Part shown: one piece after another, positions 17,118 through 26,180 of the stretch
Layout: the number at the start of each line of letters is the position of its first letter
How positions within the stretch are numbered: the first letter of the stretch is position 1
Assembly (NCBI RefSeq): GCF_023634025.1
Contig: NZ_JALJCW010000003.1
Span: forward strand, 186,001-250,000
Direction: 5' to 3'
DNA length: 64,000 nucleotides
From: Hanstruepera flava
Lineage (GTDB): Bacteria; Bacteroidota; Bacteroidia; Flavobacteriales; Flavobacteriaceae
The notes under the pieces: model-generated
What the model saw: the letters and a program-made list of their open reading frames with translations, nothing else
Database searches by the model: none
What the model was told of the DNA's origin: nothing
Made by a program: the position numbers and the translations under genes

Positions 17118-17149
17118 CTATTTTTATTTCCCATAAAATCCGATTGAAG

Positions 17150-17974
17150 ATGAAGCAATATCACGACCTTGTTAAGCATGTTTTAGAAAATGGAAATGAA
17201 AAAGCAGATCGTACTGGTACTGGAACAAAAAGTGTTTTCGGCTACCAGATGCGTTTTGATTTAAGTGAAGGTTTCCCTATGGTAACCACTAAAAAATTAC
17301 ATTTAAAATCTATTATTTATGAATTATTGTGGTTTTTAAAAGGTGATACCAACATCAATTACTTAACAGAAAACGGTGTTAGAATTTGGAATGAATGGGC
17401 TGACGAGAACGGTAATTTAGGCCCTGTTTATGGTCATCAGTGGCGCAATTGGAATAGCGACGATATAGATCAAATAAAAGATGTTATCCAAACACTAAAA
17501 ACAAATCCTGATAGCCGTCGTATGTTGGTTTCAGCATGGAACCCTTCAGTACTGCCAAACACATCTAAATCGTTTTCAGAAAATGTGGCAAACGGGAAAG
17601 CAGCCTTACCACCTTGTCACGCATTTTTTCAGTTTTACGTGGCAGATGGCAAATTATCATGTCAATTATACCAACGTAGTGCCGATATTTTTTTAGGTGT
17701 GCCTTTCAATATTGCTTCTTATGCCTTATTTACTATGATGATGGCTCAAGTTTGTGGTTACGAAGCTGGTGAATTCATCCACACGTTTGGCGATGCACAT
17801 ATTTACAGCAATCATTACGAACAATTGGAACTACAACTGTCTCGCGACCCAAGACCATTGCCAAAAATGATTTTAAATCCTGAAGTAAAAGATATTTTTG
17901 ATTTCACGTTTGAGGATTTTACATTAGTAGATTACAATCCACATCCACATATTAAAGGGGTTGTTGCAGTATAG
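17150..17974 (+). CDS. thyA: Thymidylate synthase
   Basis: A 274-residue cytoplasmic enzyme that methylates dUMP to dTMP with methylene-tetrahydrofolate, releasing dihydrofolate. Visible motifs are the N-terminal [12 protein letters not shown] phosphate-binding region, the [24 protein letters not shown] segment, the catalytic Cys156 in [13 protein letters not shown], and the dUMP-binding [23 protein letters not shown]. The frame is open to a TTG at 17105, but that is inside the upstream terminator, so the ATG at 17150 is used. A dihydrofolate reductase fusion follows 65 bases later, completing the thymidylate cycle. Confidence 0.98.
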   Translation: MKQYHDLVKHVLENGNEKADRTGTGTKSVFGYQMRFDLSEGFPMVTTKKLHLKSIIYELLWFLKGDTNINYLTENGVRIWNEWADENGNLGPVYGHQWRNWNSDDIDQIKDVIQTLKTNPDSRRMLVSAWNPSVLPNTSKSFSENVANGKAALPPCHAFFQFYVADGKLSCQLYQRSADIFLGVPFNIASYALFTMMMAQVCGYEAGEFIHTFGDAHIYSNHYEQLELQLSRDPRPLPKMILNPEVKDIFDFTFEDFTLVDYNPHPHIKGVVAV

Positions 17975-18039
17975 TTTAGCTATTGTTTTTAATTTCCTAG
18001 AATAAAAAAGCTAAATTTACATAAGATAAGTATTTAGAT

Positions 18040-18942
18040 ATGTTCGGAAGAAAGAAAAACAAACCACAAGTAGATCCAACTGAATTAGAATTACTAAAAA
18101 ATGCCCAACGACGCTTAAAACAGAAGAAAGGTGTATACACCCATTTCATTTTGTTTATTATAGGTTCTGTTTGTTTAATTATTGCTAATTTAGTTATAGG
18201 TATTGGCGAAACGGTTACCATATTTAATACCCATTGGTTTGCAACAGCAATTTCCGTTTGGTTTTTATTATTTCTTTATCACGCTTTTAAAGTATTTGTT
18301 ACCGATTCGTTTATGGGAAAGCAATGGCAAGACGAACAATTAAATACATTAATTGCCAAACAAAAAGCTAAAATTGCCGAATTGCAAAAACAAGTCGAAA
18401 AAGATTATCCCTTACCTAATATAAAATCAACAGGTAAGCCATCAAAAAAATCGAATATTACACTTATTGTAGCTGCTGGCGAAGATAACGCCATAGGCAA
18501 AGACAACGATTTGATTTGGCATTTAAGTGACGACCTTAAACGCTTTAAAAGCCTTACCAACGGTCACCATATTATTATGGGTCGTAAAACCTTTGAAAGC
18601 TTCCCTAAACCGTTACCTAACAGAACGCATATTGTTATAACACGACAAGATAATTATCAAGTACCAAGTGGTGTAATTGTCGTCAACAATTTAGAAGATG
18701 CTTTCGATGCTGCCCGAAGCGATAGTAATCCTTATGTTATTGGTGGTGGTGAAATCTATAAACAAGCCATGCCTTACGCTGATAAAATAGAATTGACACG
18801 TGTACACCAAAGTTTTGAAAATGCCGACACTTTTTTCCCTGAAATAGATGAAAGTGTTTGGAAAGAAACACAAAAAACATTTCATGATAAAGATGAAAAA
18901 CACCAATACGCGTTTTCATTTATTACCTATTCACGAAGCTAA
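18040..18942 (+). CDS. folA: 2TM-domain/dihydrofolate reductase fusion
   Basis: A 300-residue fusion. Residues ~30-95 form a two-helix membrane domain of the 2TM type (VYTHFILFIIGSVCLIIANLVIG; WFATAISVWFLLFLYHAF), with its charged flanks. Residues ~100-122 are a basic/acidic coiled segment, and after a linker residues ~139-300 are a complete dihydrofolate reductase: LIVAAGEDNAIGKDNDLIWHLSDDL, HHIIMGRKTFESFPKPLPNR, VIGGGEIYKQAMPYADKIELTRV. It should reduce dihydrofolate to tetrahydrofolate with NADPH, here tethered to the inner membrane on the cytoplasmic side. It lies just downstream of thyA. Free DHFR is about 160 residues, so the N-terminal 138 residues are extra. Confidence 0.93.
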   Translation: MFGRKKNKPQVDPTELELLKNAQRRLKQKKGVYTHFILFIIGSVCLIIANLVIGIGETVTIFNTHWFATAISVWFLLFLYHAFKVFVTDSFMGKQWQDEQLNTLIAKQKAKIAELQKQVEKDYPLPNIKSTGKPSKKSNITLIVAAGEDNAIGKDNDLIWHLSDDLKRFKSLTNGHHIIMGRKTFESFPKPLPNRTHIVITRQDNYQVPSGVIVVNNLEDAFDAARSDSNPYVIGGGEIYKQAMPYADKIELTRVHQSFENADTFFPEIDESVWKETQKTFHDKDEKHQYAFSFITYSRS

Positions 18943-19003
18943 AAAAGCTTAATTCGTTACAATTTAGTACATTAGTCTTATTAGAATCCCAAATCTAAGC
19001 GTT

Positions 19004-20056
19004 ATGAAACGATTCCGTTTTAATTTTTTAGCTTTAGCATTAACGGTTACAATGCTCTTATTTTCATGCCAATCCATGAATAATTTAACCATGAGCGTTA
19101 CAGAACCTGCTCCAGTTTATGTTCCAACATCAATACAAAACATTGGTATTTTAAACCGAAGTTTGGCTTCAATAAAGAACAAACCGTTAGACGATATAGA
19201 CCAAATACTTTCTATTGAAGGTAAGAATTTAGATACTGAAGGTGCAAAATATACCATTCAAAGTATAAAAGAAACCTTTGAAAAAGATAGTCAGTATAAC
19301 ACTGTTGAAATTATAACCTCTGAAAAAATTGAGAATCCTGGTTTAGGTATTTTCCCAAGTGCTTTACCTTGGGAAACGGTTGACATGCTTTGCAAAGAAA
19401 ATCAACTAGATGCTATTGTTACTTTATCTTTTTACGATACTGATGCTAAAGTATCCTATAAAACTAGAACTGTAGAACAATTAAATGCTTTTGGTATAAA
19501 AATACCAATGATAGAGCACGAAGCTACTATTTCGACTCATATTAAAGCTGGATTTAGAATTTATGACAACATCAATAAAGTTGTTCGTGATGAAATAGCA
19601 TTAGATCGCTGGATAACTTCAGTGGGCAAAGGCATTAACCCAACTAAAGCCATTGAAGCAATAATAGGCAGAAAAGAGTCTTTACTGCAAGCCAGTACTG
19701 TTATTGGCCAAGATTATGTATACAGAACCTACCCGTTTAAAATTCGAGTTACTAGGCAATATTATGTAAAAGGCACAGACAATTTTGAAATAGGAAAAAG
19801 ACGCGCTCAAACAGGTGATTGGGATGGTGCAGCAGAATTATGGGAACAGGAACTTAACAATCCTAAAAGAAAAATTTCAGGTCGCGCTTGTTATAACATG
19901 GCCATCATTAATGAAATTAATGGTGATCTGGAAACAGCTATGACATGGGCTTCAAAAGCCTACACTGATTACGAGGACAAAAATGCATTACGTTATTTAA
20001 ACATCCTTAAAAACAGAAAAAACAAAAACGATTTGCTCGAACAACAATCTCAATAA
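19004..20056 (+). CDS. Lipoprotein of DUF6340-like family
   Basis: A 350-residue predicted lipoprotein: basic n-region, hydrophobic stretch and lipobox LLFSC with Cys22 as lipidation site. The body begins with an N-terminal alpha/beta domain (IQNIGILNRSLASIKNKPLDDIDQILSIEGKNLDTEGAKYTIQSIKETF) seen in Bacteroidota proteins of the DUF6340 type. It ends in a TPR-like helical region (GDWDGAAELWEQELN, GRACYNMAIINEINGDLETAMTWASKAY). No catalytic residues are evident. The likely location is the outer membrane. An alpha/beta hydrolase gene starts 4 bases after its stop, suggesting an operon. Confidence 0.82.
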   Translation: MKRFRFNFLALALTVTMLLFSCQSMNNLTMSVTEPAPVYVPTSIQNIGILNRSLASIKNKPLDDIDQILSIEGKNLDTEGAKYTIQSIKETFEKDSQYNTVEIITSEKIENPGLGIFPSALPWETVDMLCKENQLDAIVTLSFYDTDAKVSYKTRTVEQLNAFGIKIPMIEHEATISTHIKAGFRIYDNINKVVRDEIALDRWITSVGKGINPTKAIEAIIGRKESLLQASTVIGQDYVYRTYPFKIRVTRQYYVKGTDNFEIGKRRAQTGDWDGAAELWEQELNNPKRKISGRACYNMAIINEINGDLETAMTWASKAYTDYEDKNALRYLNILKNRKNKNDLLEQQSQ

Positions 20057-20060
20057 ATTA

Positions 20061-20960
20061 ATGGTTAGATGGTTCAGTATATTAATGATTGTCCTCATTC
20101 CAAAAAACGGAATTTCTCAATCATTAATGAACATTCCAATTGAAAACGGTAATATTCATGTTACCACTTATGGAGTTGGCGATCCTATACTTATTATAAA
20201 TGGTGGCCCAGGTATGAATAGTGAAGGGTTCACTTCGTTAGCCAAAGAAATTGCCAAAACCAATCTAGTTATTTTATACGATCAACGCGGAACTGGAAAA
20301 TCTACAATTTCTGAAATCAATTCTGAATCCATTACAATGGAATTAATGGTTTCTGACATCGAAGCTATTCGACAGTATTTTGGATTTAAAAATTGGATAG
20401 TTTTAGGACATTCTTTTGGTGGTATGCTTGCCTCCTACTATCTGAAAAAACATCCAGAAAGAATAAAAGGTTTAGTTCTATCTGGTTCAGGCGGCTTTAA
20501 CTTAAATATTACTAGAAATTTAAATTTACTATCTCGACTCACCGAAAAAGAACGCGATTCGTTTAATTATTGGAATAGACTAATTAGTCAAGGAGACACA
20601 ACATATCGGGCTCGTTATAATCGCGGGAAGCACTTAGCACCTGCTTATGTTTATAATAGAAAGTACGTTCCGGTAATTGCAGAACGCTTAACCCAAAGCA
20701 ACCGAACCATAAATCGTTTAGTTTGGCAAAATATGCGTGCCGTTGATTTTGATTGTAGTGATGCCTATAGAAGCTTTAAAAATCCGGTTTTAATCATTCA
20801 GGGTAAGCAAGATGTCATGGGAGATACTATTGCTAAAGAAGCGCATAAATTACTCGAGAATTCTGAATTGGTGTTTTTGGATGAATGTGTACATTATGGT
20901 TGGCTGGAACAGCCTGAAGTATATTACAGAAAGATTAATAGTTTTTTAGATAAACTTTAA
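20061..20960 (+). CDS. Alpha/beta hydrolase, proline iminopeptidase-like
   Basis: A 299-residue alpha/beta-fold hydrolase with an N-terminal signal-like segment (WFSILMIVLIPKNGISQ). The oxyanion region LIINGGPGMNSEGF is typical of S33 prolyl aminopeptidases (HGGPG type, here NGGPG). The nucleophile elbow is GHSFGG near residue 119, the acid is in LIIQGKQDVMGD, and the catalytic His is in LDECVHYGWLEQPE. It probably cleaves small peptides or esters in the periplasm; the exact substrate is unknown. It lies four bases downstream of the DUF6340-like lipoprotein gene. Confidence 0.87.
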   Translation: MVRWFSILMIVLIPKNGISQSLMNIPIENGNIHVTTYGVGDPILIINGGPGMNSEGFTSLAKEIAKTNLVILYDQRGTGKSTISEINSESITMELMVSDIEAIRQYFGFKNWIVLGHSFGGMLASYYLKKHPERIKGLVLSGSGGFNLNITRNLNLLSRLTEKERDSFNYWNRLISQGDTTYRARYNRGKHLAPAYVYNRKYVPVIAERLTQSNRTINRLVWQNMRAVDFDCSDAYRSFKNPVLIIQGKQDVMGDTIAKEAHKLLENSELVFLDECVHYGWLEQPEVYYRKINSFLDKL

Positions 20961-21023
20961 AGTACTTTACCAATATGTATCAAATAATAACTAAAATTGC
21001 CTTAAATAACTCAACTCTAACTT

Positions 21024-23081
21024 ATGATTCAAAAAGAAGTCTCATTATCTAACGAATTCAAAACCCAAACCACAAAAGCAATTACATCAATAATTATTTT
21101 TGCTTTTGTTTATTTATTAACTTTTTTTTTAGCAATTGGATTAACCGTACTTTGTGTTTATGGTGCAATTTCACTTGTAGCCGCTCACCCTAGATTTTTT
21201 ACTTTGGCACTAGGTGTTGGATTAGCAAGTATTGGCTTTCTTGTTCTCTTCTTTTTGCTCAAATTTCTATTCAAAAAAAACAAAAAAGACAGAGGCCATT
21301 TGTTAGAAATTAAAAAGGTGGATCAGCCTCATCTTTTTGAAATGATAGATGAAATTGTAAATGAAGTAGGCACTCAATTTCCGAAAAAAGTTTACTTATC
21401 ACACGAGGTTAATGCTTCCGTATTTTATGACTCTAATTTTTGGAGTATGATTCTTCCTGTGAAAAAGAATTTGATGATAGGCTTAGGGCTGGTAAATTGT
21501 ATATCAAGAAATGAGTTAAAAGCTATTCTTTCGCATGAATTTGGTCATTTTAGTCAAAAAACAATGAAAGTTGGAAGTTTTGTTTACAATGTCAATCAAA
21601 TTATTCATAACATGCTTTATGAAAATGAATCTTATGACAAAATGATTCAGAGTTGGGCTAACGCAAGTGGCTACTTTACGGTTTTTGTAATAATTGCAGT
21701 AAAAATTGTTGAAGGTATTCAATGGTTATTAAAGCTGATGTATGAGTTTGTAAATAAAAATTATTTAGGCTTATCGCGTGAAATGGAGTTTCATGCAGAT
21801 GAAATTGCCGCAAATGTAACTGGCAACGAACCTTTAGAGAATTCTTTGTTGCGTATGAATCTTTCTGATTATTCTTTCAATTCAGTTTTAAGCTTTTATG
21901 AAGGAAAAATTGAGCAATGCTTAAAAAGTAAAAACGTATTTTTAGATCAATGGTTTGTTCTAAATTTCATATCAAAAGAAGATAATATTGAAATAAAAAA
22001 CAGACTTCCTAATGTGACTATAGAAGAGCTTAATAAATTTAACAAATCTAAACTTGTCATAAAAGATCAATGGGCTTCGCATCCAAGTACAGAAGACAGG
22101 GTTGAAAGATTAAAAAAATTAAATCTTAAAAAAACGACTAATAACGATCAACTAGCAAACGAAATTTTTCAGAATTTAAATGCATTACAAGAAAAATTAA
22201 CCGATATATTATTTTCGAACGTCATGTATAGTAAAGAACCCGATTTTACTACGCATGAAAATTTTAAAATCGAATTCAAAGAAAAATTCTTAGAAAATAC
22301 ATTCCCTAAAATATTCAATCAATACTATGACAATAAAAGCCCAATACAGTTTGAAGTTAGTAATGTTTCTTTAAGCAATAACCAGATTCACTTTAGAAAT
22401 CTATTTAGTGATGAGAAAGTAAATTTAGTTTACCAGTCAATAGCATTACAAAATGACATAGCTACCATTAATCAAATATCAAATAATGGTTTAAAATTAA
22501 AAACTTTTGATTATGACGGTAAAAAATATTCAAAAAAAGAAGGGGCTAAATTGAGTATAAGTCTTAAAAAAGAATTAGAAACAATTAATGAAGAAATTGA
22601 ACAAAATGACAAGCAAATTTTCCAGTATTTTTTAAACGCTGAAAGTGATAATTCGGGAGAGATTACCAAACTGGAAAAACTGTATAAAAATCTATTAGAG
22701 TTTGATAATTATTACGACGAAAAAATTTCAGTATATAATGAGTTAATGTCTAAATTAGATTTTATTAATTACAATACACCTTTTGATAAGATCAAAACGA
22801 ACTTTGTTAACATAAAGCCTTTAGAAAATAAACTAAAAGCAAGCATTAAAGAATTATTAGAGCAGAATAAATACAATAACAATTTAAAGCTTGAAGTAAA
22901 AGAATGTTTTAATTCATTTACAGAAAAAGAATTAAAGTATTTTTTAGGAGAGCGTTATATTGACGAGAATTTGGAAATATTATTCACCTCACTTAATAAT
23001 TACTATTTCCTTTTGTCTGAAGGATTCTTGATTAACAAAAGAGAATTACTTAACTATCAGGCATCATTAATTAAAGAATAG
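21024..23081 (+). CDS. M48 family metalloprotease with long C-terminal helical region
   Basis: A 685-residue integral membrane protein. Two helices (residues ~20-80: AITSIIIFAFVYLLTFFLAIG; FFTLALGVGLASIGFLVLFFLL) precede an M48 (Ste24/HtpX-like) zinc protease domain with H171-E172-F-G-H175 (ILSHEFGHFSQKTMKVGS) and the downstream Glu ligand in SREMEFHADEIAANV. The C-terminal half (from ~residue 370) is lysine/glutamate/asparagine-rich, largely helical, and not part of the core family; it includes a coiled-coil-like stretch ELETINEEIEQNDKQIF. Related proteins act in membrane protein quality control, but no partner or substrate can be named. The local sequence is AT-richer than its neighbours. 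Confidence 0.9.
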   Translation: MIQKEVSLSNEFKTQTTKAITSIIIFAFVYLLTFFLAIGLTVLCVYGAISLVAAHPRFFTLALGVGLASIGFLVLFFLLKFLFKKNKKDRGHLLEIKKVDQPHLFEMIDEIVNEVGTQFPKKVYLSHEVNASVFYDSNFWSMILPVKKNLMIGLGLVNCISRNELKAILSHEFGHFSQKTMKVGSFVYNVNQIIHNMLYENESYDKMIQSWANASGYFTVFVIIAVKIVEGIQWLLKLMYEFVNKNYLGLSREMEFHADEIAANVTGNEPLENSLLRMNLSDYSFNSVLSFYEGKIEQCLKSKNVFLDQWFVLNFISKEDNIEIKNRLPNVTIEELNKFNKSKLVIKDQWASHPSTEDRVERLKKLNLKKTTNNDQLANEIFQNLNALQEKLTDILFSNVMYSKEPDFTTHENFKIEFKEKFLENTFPKIFNQYYDNKSPIQFEVSNVSLSNNQIHFRNLFSDEKVNLVYQSIALQNDIATINQISNNGLKLKTFDYDGKKYSKKEGAKLSISLKKELETINEEIEQNDKQIFQYFLNAESDNSGEITKLEKLYKNLLEFDNYYDEKISVYNELMSKLDFINYNTPFDKIKTNFVNIKPLENKLKASIKELLEQNKYNNNLKLEVKECFNSFTEKELKYFLGERYIDENLEILFTSLNNYYFLLSEGFLINKRELLNYQASLIKE

Positions 23082-23092
23082 TTTTTAATTCC

Positions 23093-23100
23093 TATTTTTG
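23093..23100 (+). promoter_or_regulatory. -7 promoter box of fabD
   Basis: TATTTTTG is an exact TAnnTTTG match, 21 bases before the fabD ATG at 23122. Its last three bases are the TTG that would otherwise be read as an upstream start. Confidence 0.6.
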
Positions 23101-23121
23101 CAAAAACAAAATTTGAAACAC

Positions 23122-24015
23122 ATGAATGCATATATATTTCCAGGTCAAGGCGCTCAATTTACAGGTATGGGACTTGATCTTTACGAAAACTCACCTTTAG
23201 CTCAAGAATTATTTGAAAAAGCTAATGAAATATTGGAGTTTTCAATTACCGACACTATGTTTGAAGGTTCAGCTGAAGACTTAAAGGAAACTAAAGTTAC
23301 GCAACCTGCTATCTTTTTACATTCGGTTATTTTAGCCAAAACATTAGGCGATAGCTTTAAACCCGATATGGTTGCTGGTCACTCATTAGGTGAATTTTCT
23401 GCATTGGTTGCCAATGGCACTCTAAATTTTGAAGATGGTTTAAAATTGGTTTCACAACGTGCTATCGCCATGCAAAAAGCCTGCGAATTGCAACCAAGTA
23501 CCATGGCTGCTGTTTTGGGCTTAGATGACGATATCGTTGAAAAAATCTGTGCAACAACTGAAGGCACTGTTGTTGCAGCAAACTATAACTGCCCAGGTCA
23601 ATTAGTAATTTCGGGTGAAATTGAAGCTATAAATAAAGCTTGTGAATCATTAAAAGCTGAAGGCGCGCGTCGTGCATTGGTTTTACCAGTTGGTGGTGCA
23701 TTTCACTCACCACTTATGGAACCAGCTCGTGAAGAACTGGCAGCAGCTATTGAGAGCACAACATTCAGCAAGCCAAACTGTCCAATATATCAGAATGTAA
23801 CGGCTAACGCTGTTAATGATGAATCTGCAATAAAAGCTAACTTAATCTCTCAATTAACTGCTCCTGTAAAATGGACGCAATCTGTACAACAAATGATTGC
23901 TGATGGTGCTACTTTATTTACCGAAGTTGGCCCAGGAAATGTACTACAAGGATTAGTGCGAAAAATTAATCGCGAAGCCCAAACCGCATCAGCTACCTTT
24001 CAAACTGAAGCTTAA
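23122..24015 (+). CDS. fabD: Malonyl-CoA:ACP transacylase
   Basis: A 297-residue enzyme that moves malonyl groups from CoA to acyl carrier protein to start fatty-acid elongation. It begins MNAYIFPGQGAQFTGMG. The catalytic Ser88 is in GHSLGEF, the active-site Arg is in SQRAIAMQ, and the catalytic His is in GGAFHSPLMEPA. The tail shows FTEVGPGNVLQGLVRK. The start at 23122 is preferred to a TTG at 23098 because the latter is part of the -7 promoter box. Its stop codon overlaps the lspA start by one base (TAATG), so the two are translationally coupled. Confidence 0.97.
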   Translation: MNAYIFPGQGAQFTGMGLDLYENSPLAQELFEKANEILEFSITDTMFEGSAEDLKETKVTQPAIFLHSVILAKTLGDSFKPDMVAGHSLGEFSALVANGTLNFEDGLKLVSQRAIAMQKACELQPSTMAAVLGLDDDIVEKICATTEGTVVAANYNCPGQLVISGEIEAINKACESLKAEGARRALVLPVGGAFHSPLMEPAREELAAAIESTTFSKPNCPIYQNVTANAVNDESAIKANLISQLTAPVKWTQSVQQMIADGATLFTEVGPGNVLQGLVRKINREAQTASATFQTEA

Positions 24016-24515
24016 TGAAACTATCTCGTACAGCTTTTATTTTCGTATTGATTGTTTTTAATATTGCAATCGATCAAATCTCTAAAGTTATTGTCAGAGC
24101 TAATGTTACTCCTAAAAGCGAAACCGAAATAATAGGTGATTATTTTACGTTACATAATGTTGAAAACACAGGAGCCTTTTTAGGCATGGGTAGTGATTTC
24201 AATCCAACCTTAAAGCTCATCTTACTTTTATTGGTTCCAATTGTTGTATTGGGTTATGTGTTATACTATATTCTAAAAAATAAAAACTTAGATAGGTATT
24301 CCCTTATCGGGTTTTGTTGTGTAATTGGTGGTGGTATTGCCAATGTTTATGATAGAATTGTATACAAATCAGTAACCGATTTTTTCCATATTGATTTAGG
24401 AGGTGTATTTAGAACAGGCATCTTCAATGTAGCCGATATGTCTGTCATGTTTGGCATGGGACTACTACTCTATGGTAGTTTTAAAAACACTAAAAAAGAA
24501 AAAGCCTCGAATTAA
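24015..24515 (+). CDS. lspA: Lipoprotein signal peptidase (signal peptidase II)
   Basis: A 166-residue inner-membrane aspartyl protease that removes signal peptides from lipidated prolipoproteins. It has four membrane helices and the conserved blocks DQISKVIV near residue 20, NVENTGAFLGMG, and the two catalytic aspartates in GGGIANVYDRIVYKSVTDFF and FNVADMSVMFG. It is coupled to fabD by a one-base overlap. Its last codons lie inside the hairpin of the downstream terminator. It would process the several lipoproteins predicted in this window. Confidence 0.97.
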   Translation: MKLSRTAFIFVLIVFNIAIDQISKVIVRANVTPKSETEIIGDYFTLHNVENTGAFLGMGSDFNPTLKLILLLLVPIVVLGYVLYYILKNKNLDRYSLIGFCCVIGGGIANVYDRIVYKSVTDFFHIDLGGVFRTGIFNVADMSVMFGMGLLLYGSFKNTKKEKASN

Positions 24516-24525
24516 TCGAGGCTTT
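24501..24525. terminator. Bidirectional terminator overlapping the lspA end
   Basis: AAAGCCTCGA, loop ATTAA, TCGAGGCTTT: a 10-base perfect stem. The lspA stop codon is the loop. It serves both lspA (+) and the small gene at 24534-24725 (-). Confidence 0.85.
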
Positions 24526-24533
24526 ATTATATT

Positions 24534-24725
24534 TTATCTTGCCAATTCGCAAGCTTCACAATCTTTTATTTCGCCATAATAGGTTTCTCTATACTTGTGT
24601 AAGGTTTTAAAAGGAATACTTAAAAATTGCTTTTTAATGTAAGTCACTTTAGTTAATAATTCACCCATTTTAGGTGTGAATCTTTTTTCGGTTTGCGTTT
24701 CGCGTTTTACTGTAATCAATTTCAT
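24534..24725 (-). CDS. Small conserved-looking protein of unknown function (63 aa)
   Basis: A 63-residue basic protein starting MKLITVKRETQTEKRFTPKM and ending KDCEACELAR. It has no membrane segment; two Cys close to the C-terminus (CEAC) could bind metal or form a disulfide. The frame stays open to a TTG at 24806, but a good promoter lies between, so the ATG at 24725 is used, 21 bases after the -7 box. Codon use fits the genome. I do not recognise the family. The promoter contains a palindrome between its -33 and -7 boxes, so expression is probably switched by a dedicated regulator. Confidence 0.7.
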   Translation of the reverse strand: MKLITVKRETQTEKRFTPKMGELLTKVTYIKKQFLSIPFKTLHKYRETYYGEIKDCEACELAR

Positions 24726-24746
24726 AATATCATTTATCATTTGATG

Positions 24747-24778
24747 CAAAGTAACAAAGGATAAGACGCTTATCCAAA
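24747..24778 (-). promoter_or_regulatory. Promoter with internal palindrome for the 63-aa gene
   Basis: On the minus strand TTTG (24775-24778), 20 bases, then TTACTTTG (24747-24754) approximates the flavobacterial promoter. Between the boxes lies GGATAAGACGCTTATCC (24759-24775), a 7-base inverted repeat with a 3-base centre, in the classic position of a repressor operator. Confidence 0.6.
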
Positions 24779-24892
24779 AAACAAACACTAAACCTTTGTT
24801 AATCAAACAATTAATATAAATCTGTTAACGATATATAGATATAGCTAAAAGATTCGTAATGATTAAGGCGAATCGTTAACAGTCTTAAAACG

Positions 24893-26170
24893 CTATTTTT
24901 TATAGATTTTCCCAGACTTCATAACAAAAATAACATTTTCGGTTGTCTCTATAGAATCTATAGGATTTTCATTGGTTGCGATAATATCGGCAAAAAAACC
25001 AGCTTTTAATTGACCGATTTCGTTTTCCATATTTAAGATTTCGGCATTGGTTATAGTAGCACTTTGCAGCGCTTTCATTTCTGGCATTCCTGCTTCAACC
25101 ATGTAACCAAACTCTTTGGCATTCTCACCATGTAGAAATACTCCAGCGTCTGTTCCAAAAGCAATACCAACACCTTTTTTATAAGCCCTTCCAAATGTAT
25201 CTTGAATTTTAGGCCCAATATCTAATGCTTTACCCACAACGACATCAGGATAATAACCTGGTATTTTAGCCTTTTCAGTAACCGATTTTCCTGCAGTAAT
25301 GGTAGGCACCAAATAGGCATCATGTTCTATCATAAGCCGCATGGTTTCTTCGCTCATTAAGGTACCGTGTTCTATGGTTTTTACACCACCTAATACTGCA
25401 CGTTGCATACCTTCATCACCATGCGCATGAGCAGCCACATGAAAGCCATAATCTTGAGCAGTTTCACAGATAGCCTTTATCTCTTCGATAGTAAACTGTG
25501 GGTTTTGACCACTTTTGGCGACACTCAACACACCTCCAGTTGCTGTTATTTTAATTAAGTCAGCGCCATTTTTGTATCGTTGTCTTACAGCCTTTTTGGC
25601 ATCGTCAATACCATTTACAACACCGTCTTTTGGGCCTGGGTTTTCCATAAGCTCTTTTTTTATACCATTTGTTGGATCAGCATGACCGCCAGTCGTTGCT
25701 AACGCTTTTTCTGCGGTAAAAATACGTGGACCTTCTACCTTACCAGAGTTAATAGCATTGCGAAGAGATACATTAACCCCAGAACCTCCCAAGTCACGTA
25801 CCGTTGTAAAACCGGCCATTAATGTTCGCTTTGCAAAATCCAAAGAATTAAAAGCTATATCTGCATCATTTAAAGTAAATCTTTCGAGATAACGTTTAGG
25901 ATTGGTTTCACCTTCAATATGAACGTGCATATCAATAAAACCTGGCATAACTGTTTTACCCTTCAGGTCAACAACAATATCTTTAGACGAAGAAGGTTCT
26001 GTATAACCGTCTTCAACAGATATAATTTTATCTCCTGAAACGATAATGGTTTTAGACTCTAAAACTTGTCCGTTTTTAGTGTCAATCAATTTTCCACAAT
26101 GCAAATAGGTATTCTGACCTATTAAAACGGAAGTGAATAATAGGGTTGTAAAATAAATAAGCTTTTTCAT
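24893..26170 (-). CDS. Secreted amidohydrolase (imidazolonepropionase-like)
   Basis: A 425-residue metal-dependent amidohydrolase with a signal peptide (residues 1-19, ending LIGQ). The metal site reads H82-V-H84 (PGFIDMHVHIEG), the bridging Lys is in ADLIKITATGGVLS, two further His are in HVAAHAHGDEGMQRAV and KTIEHGT, and the catalytic Asp is in AFGTDAGVFLHG. This pattern is that of the Xaa-Pro dipeptidase/imidazolonepropionase-like branch with a binuclear zinc site. The substrate is probably a peptide or cyclic amide in the periplasm, but cannot be fixed. It starts 10 bases after galE and may be read through from it, although the functions look unrelated. Confidence 0.92.
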   Translation of the reverse strand: MKKLIYFTTLLFTSVLIGQNTYLHCGKLIDTKNGQVLESKTIIVSGDKIISVEDGYTEPSSSKDIVVDLKGKTVMPGFIDMHVHIEGETNPKRYLERFTLNDADIAFNSLDFAKRTLMAGFTTVRDLGGSGVNVSLRNAINSGKVEGPRIFTAEKALATTGGHADPTNGIKKELMENPGPKDGVVNGIDDAKKAVRQRYKNGADLIKITATGGVLSVAKSGQNPQFTIEEIKAICETAQDYGFHVAAHAHGDEGMQRAVLGGVKTIEHGTLMSEETMRLMIEHDAYLVPTITAGKSVTEKAKIPGYYPDVVVGKALDIGPKIQDTFGRAYKKGVGIAFGTDAGVFLHGENAKEFGYMVEAGMPEMKALQSATITNAEILNMENEIGQLKAGFFADIIATNENPIDSIETTENVIFVMKSGKIYKK

Positions 26171-26180
26171 TATGTTGGTT

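Noticed and set aside
17105-17149. Upstream TTG extension of thyA
   Set aside because: The TTG lies inside the terminator hairpin 17087-17117 and the added residues are not part of thymidylate synthase.
23098-23121. Upstream TTG extension of fabD
   Set aside because: It coincides with the -7 box TATTTTTG; MNAYIFPGQGAQ at 23122 is the normal fabD start.
24726-24806. N-terminal hydrophobic extension of the small 63-aa protein
   Set aside because: The apparent membrane segment is encoded by the promoter and its palindrome and starts at a TTG; translation from 24725 is more likely.
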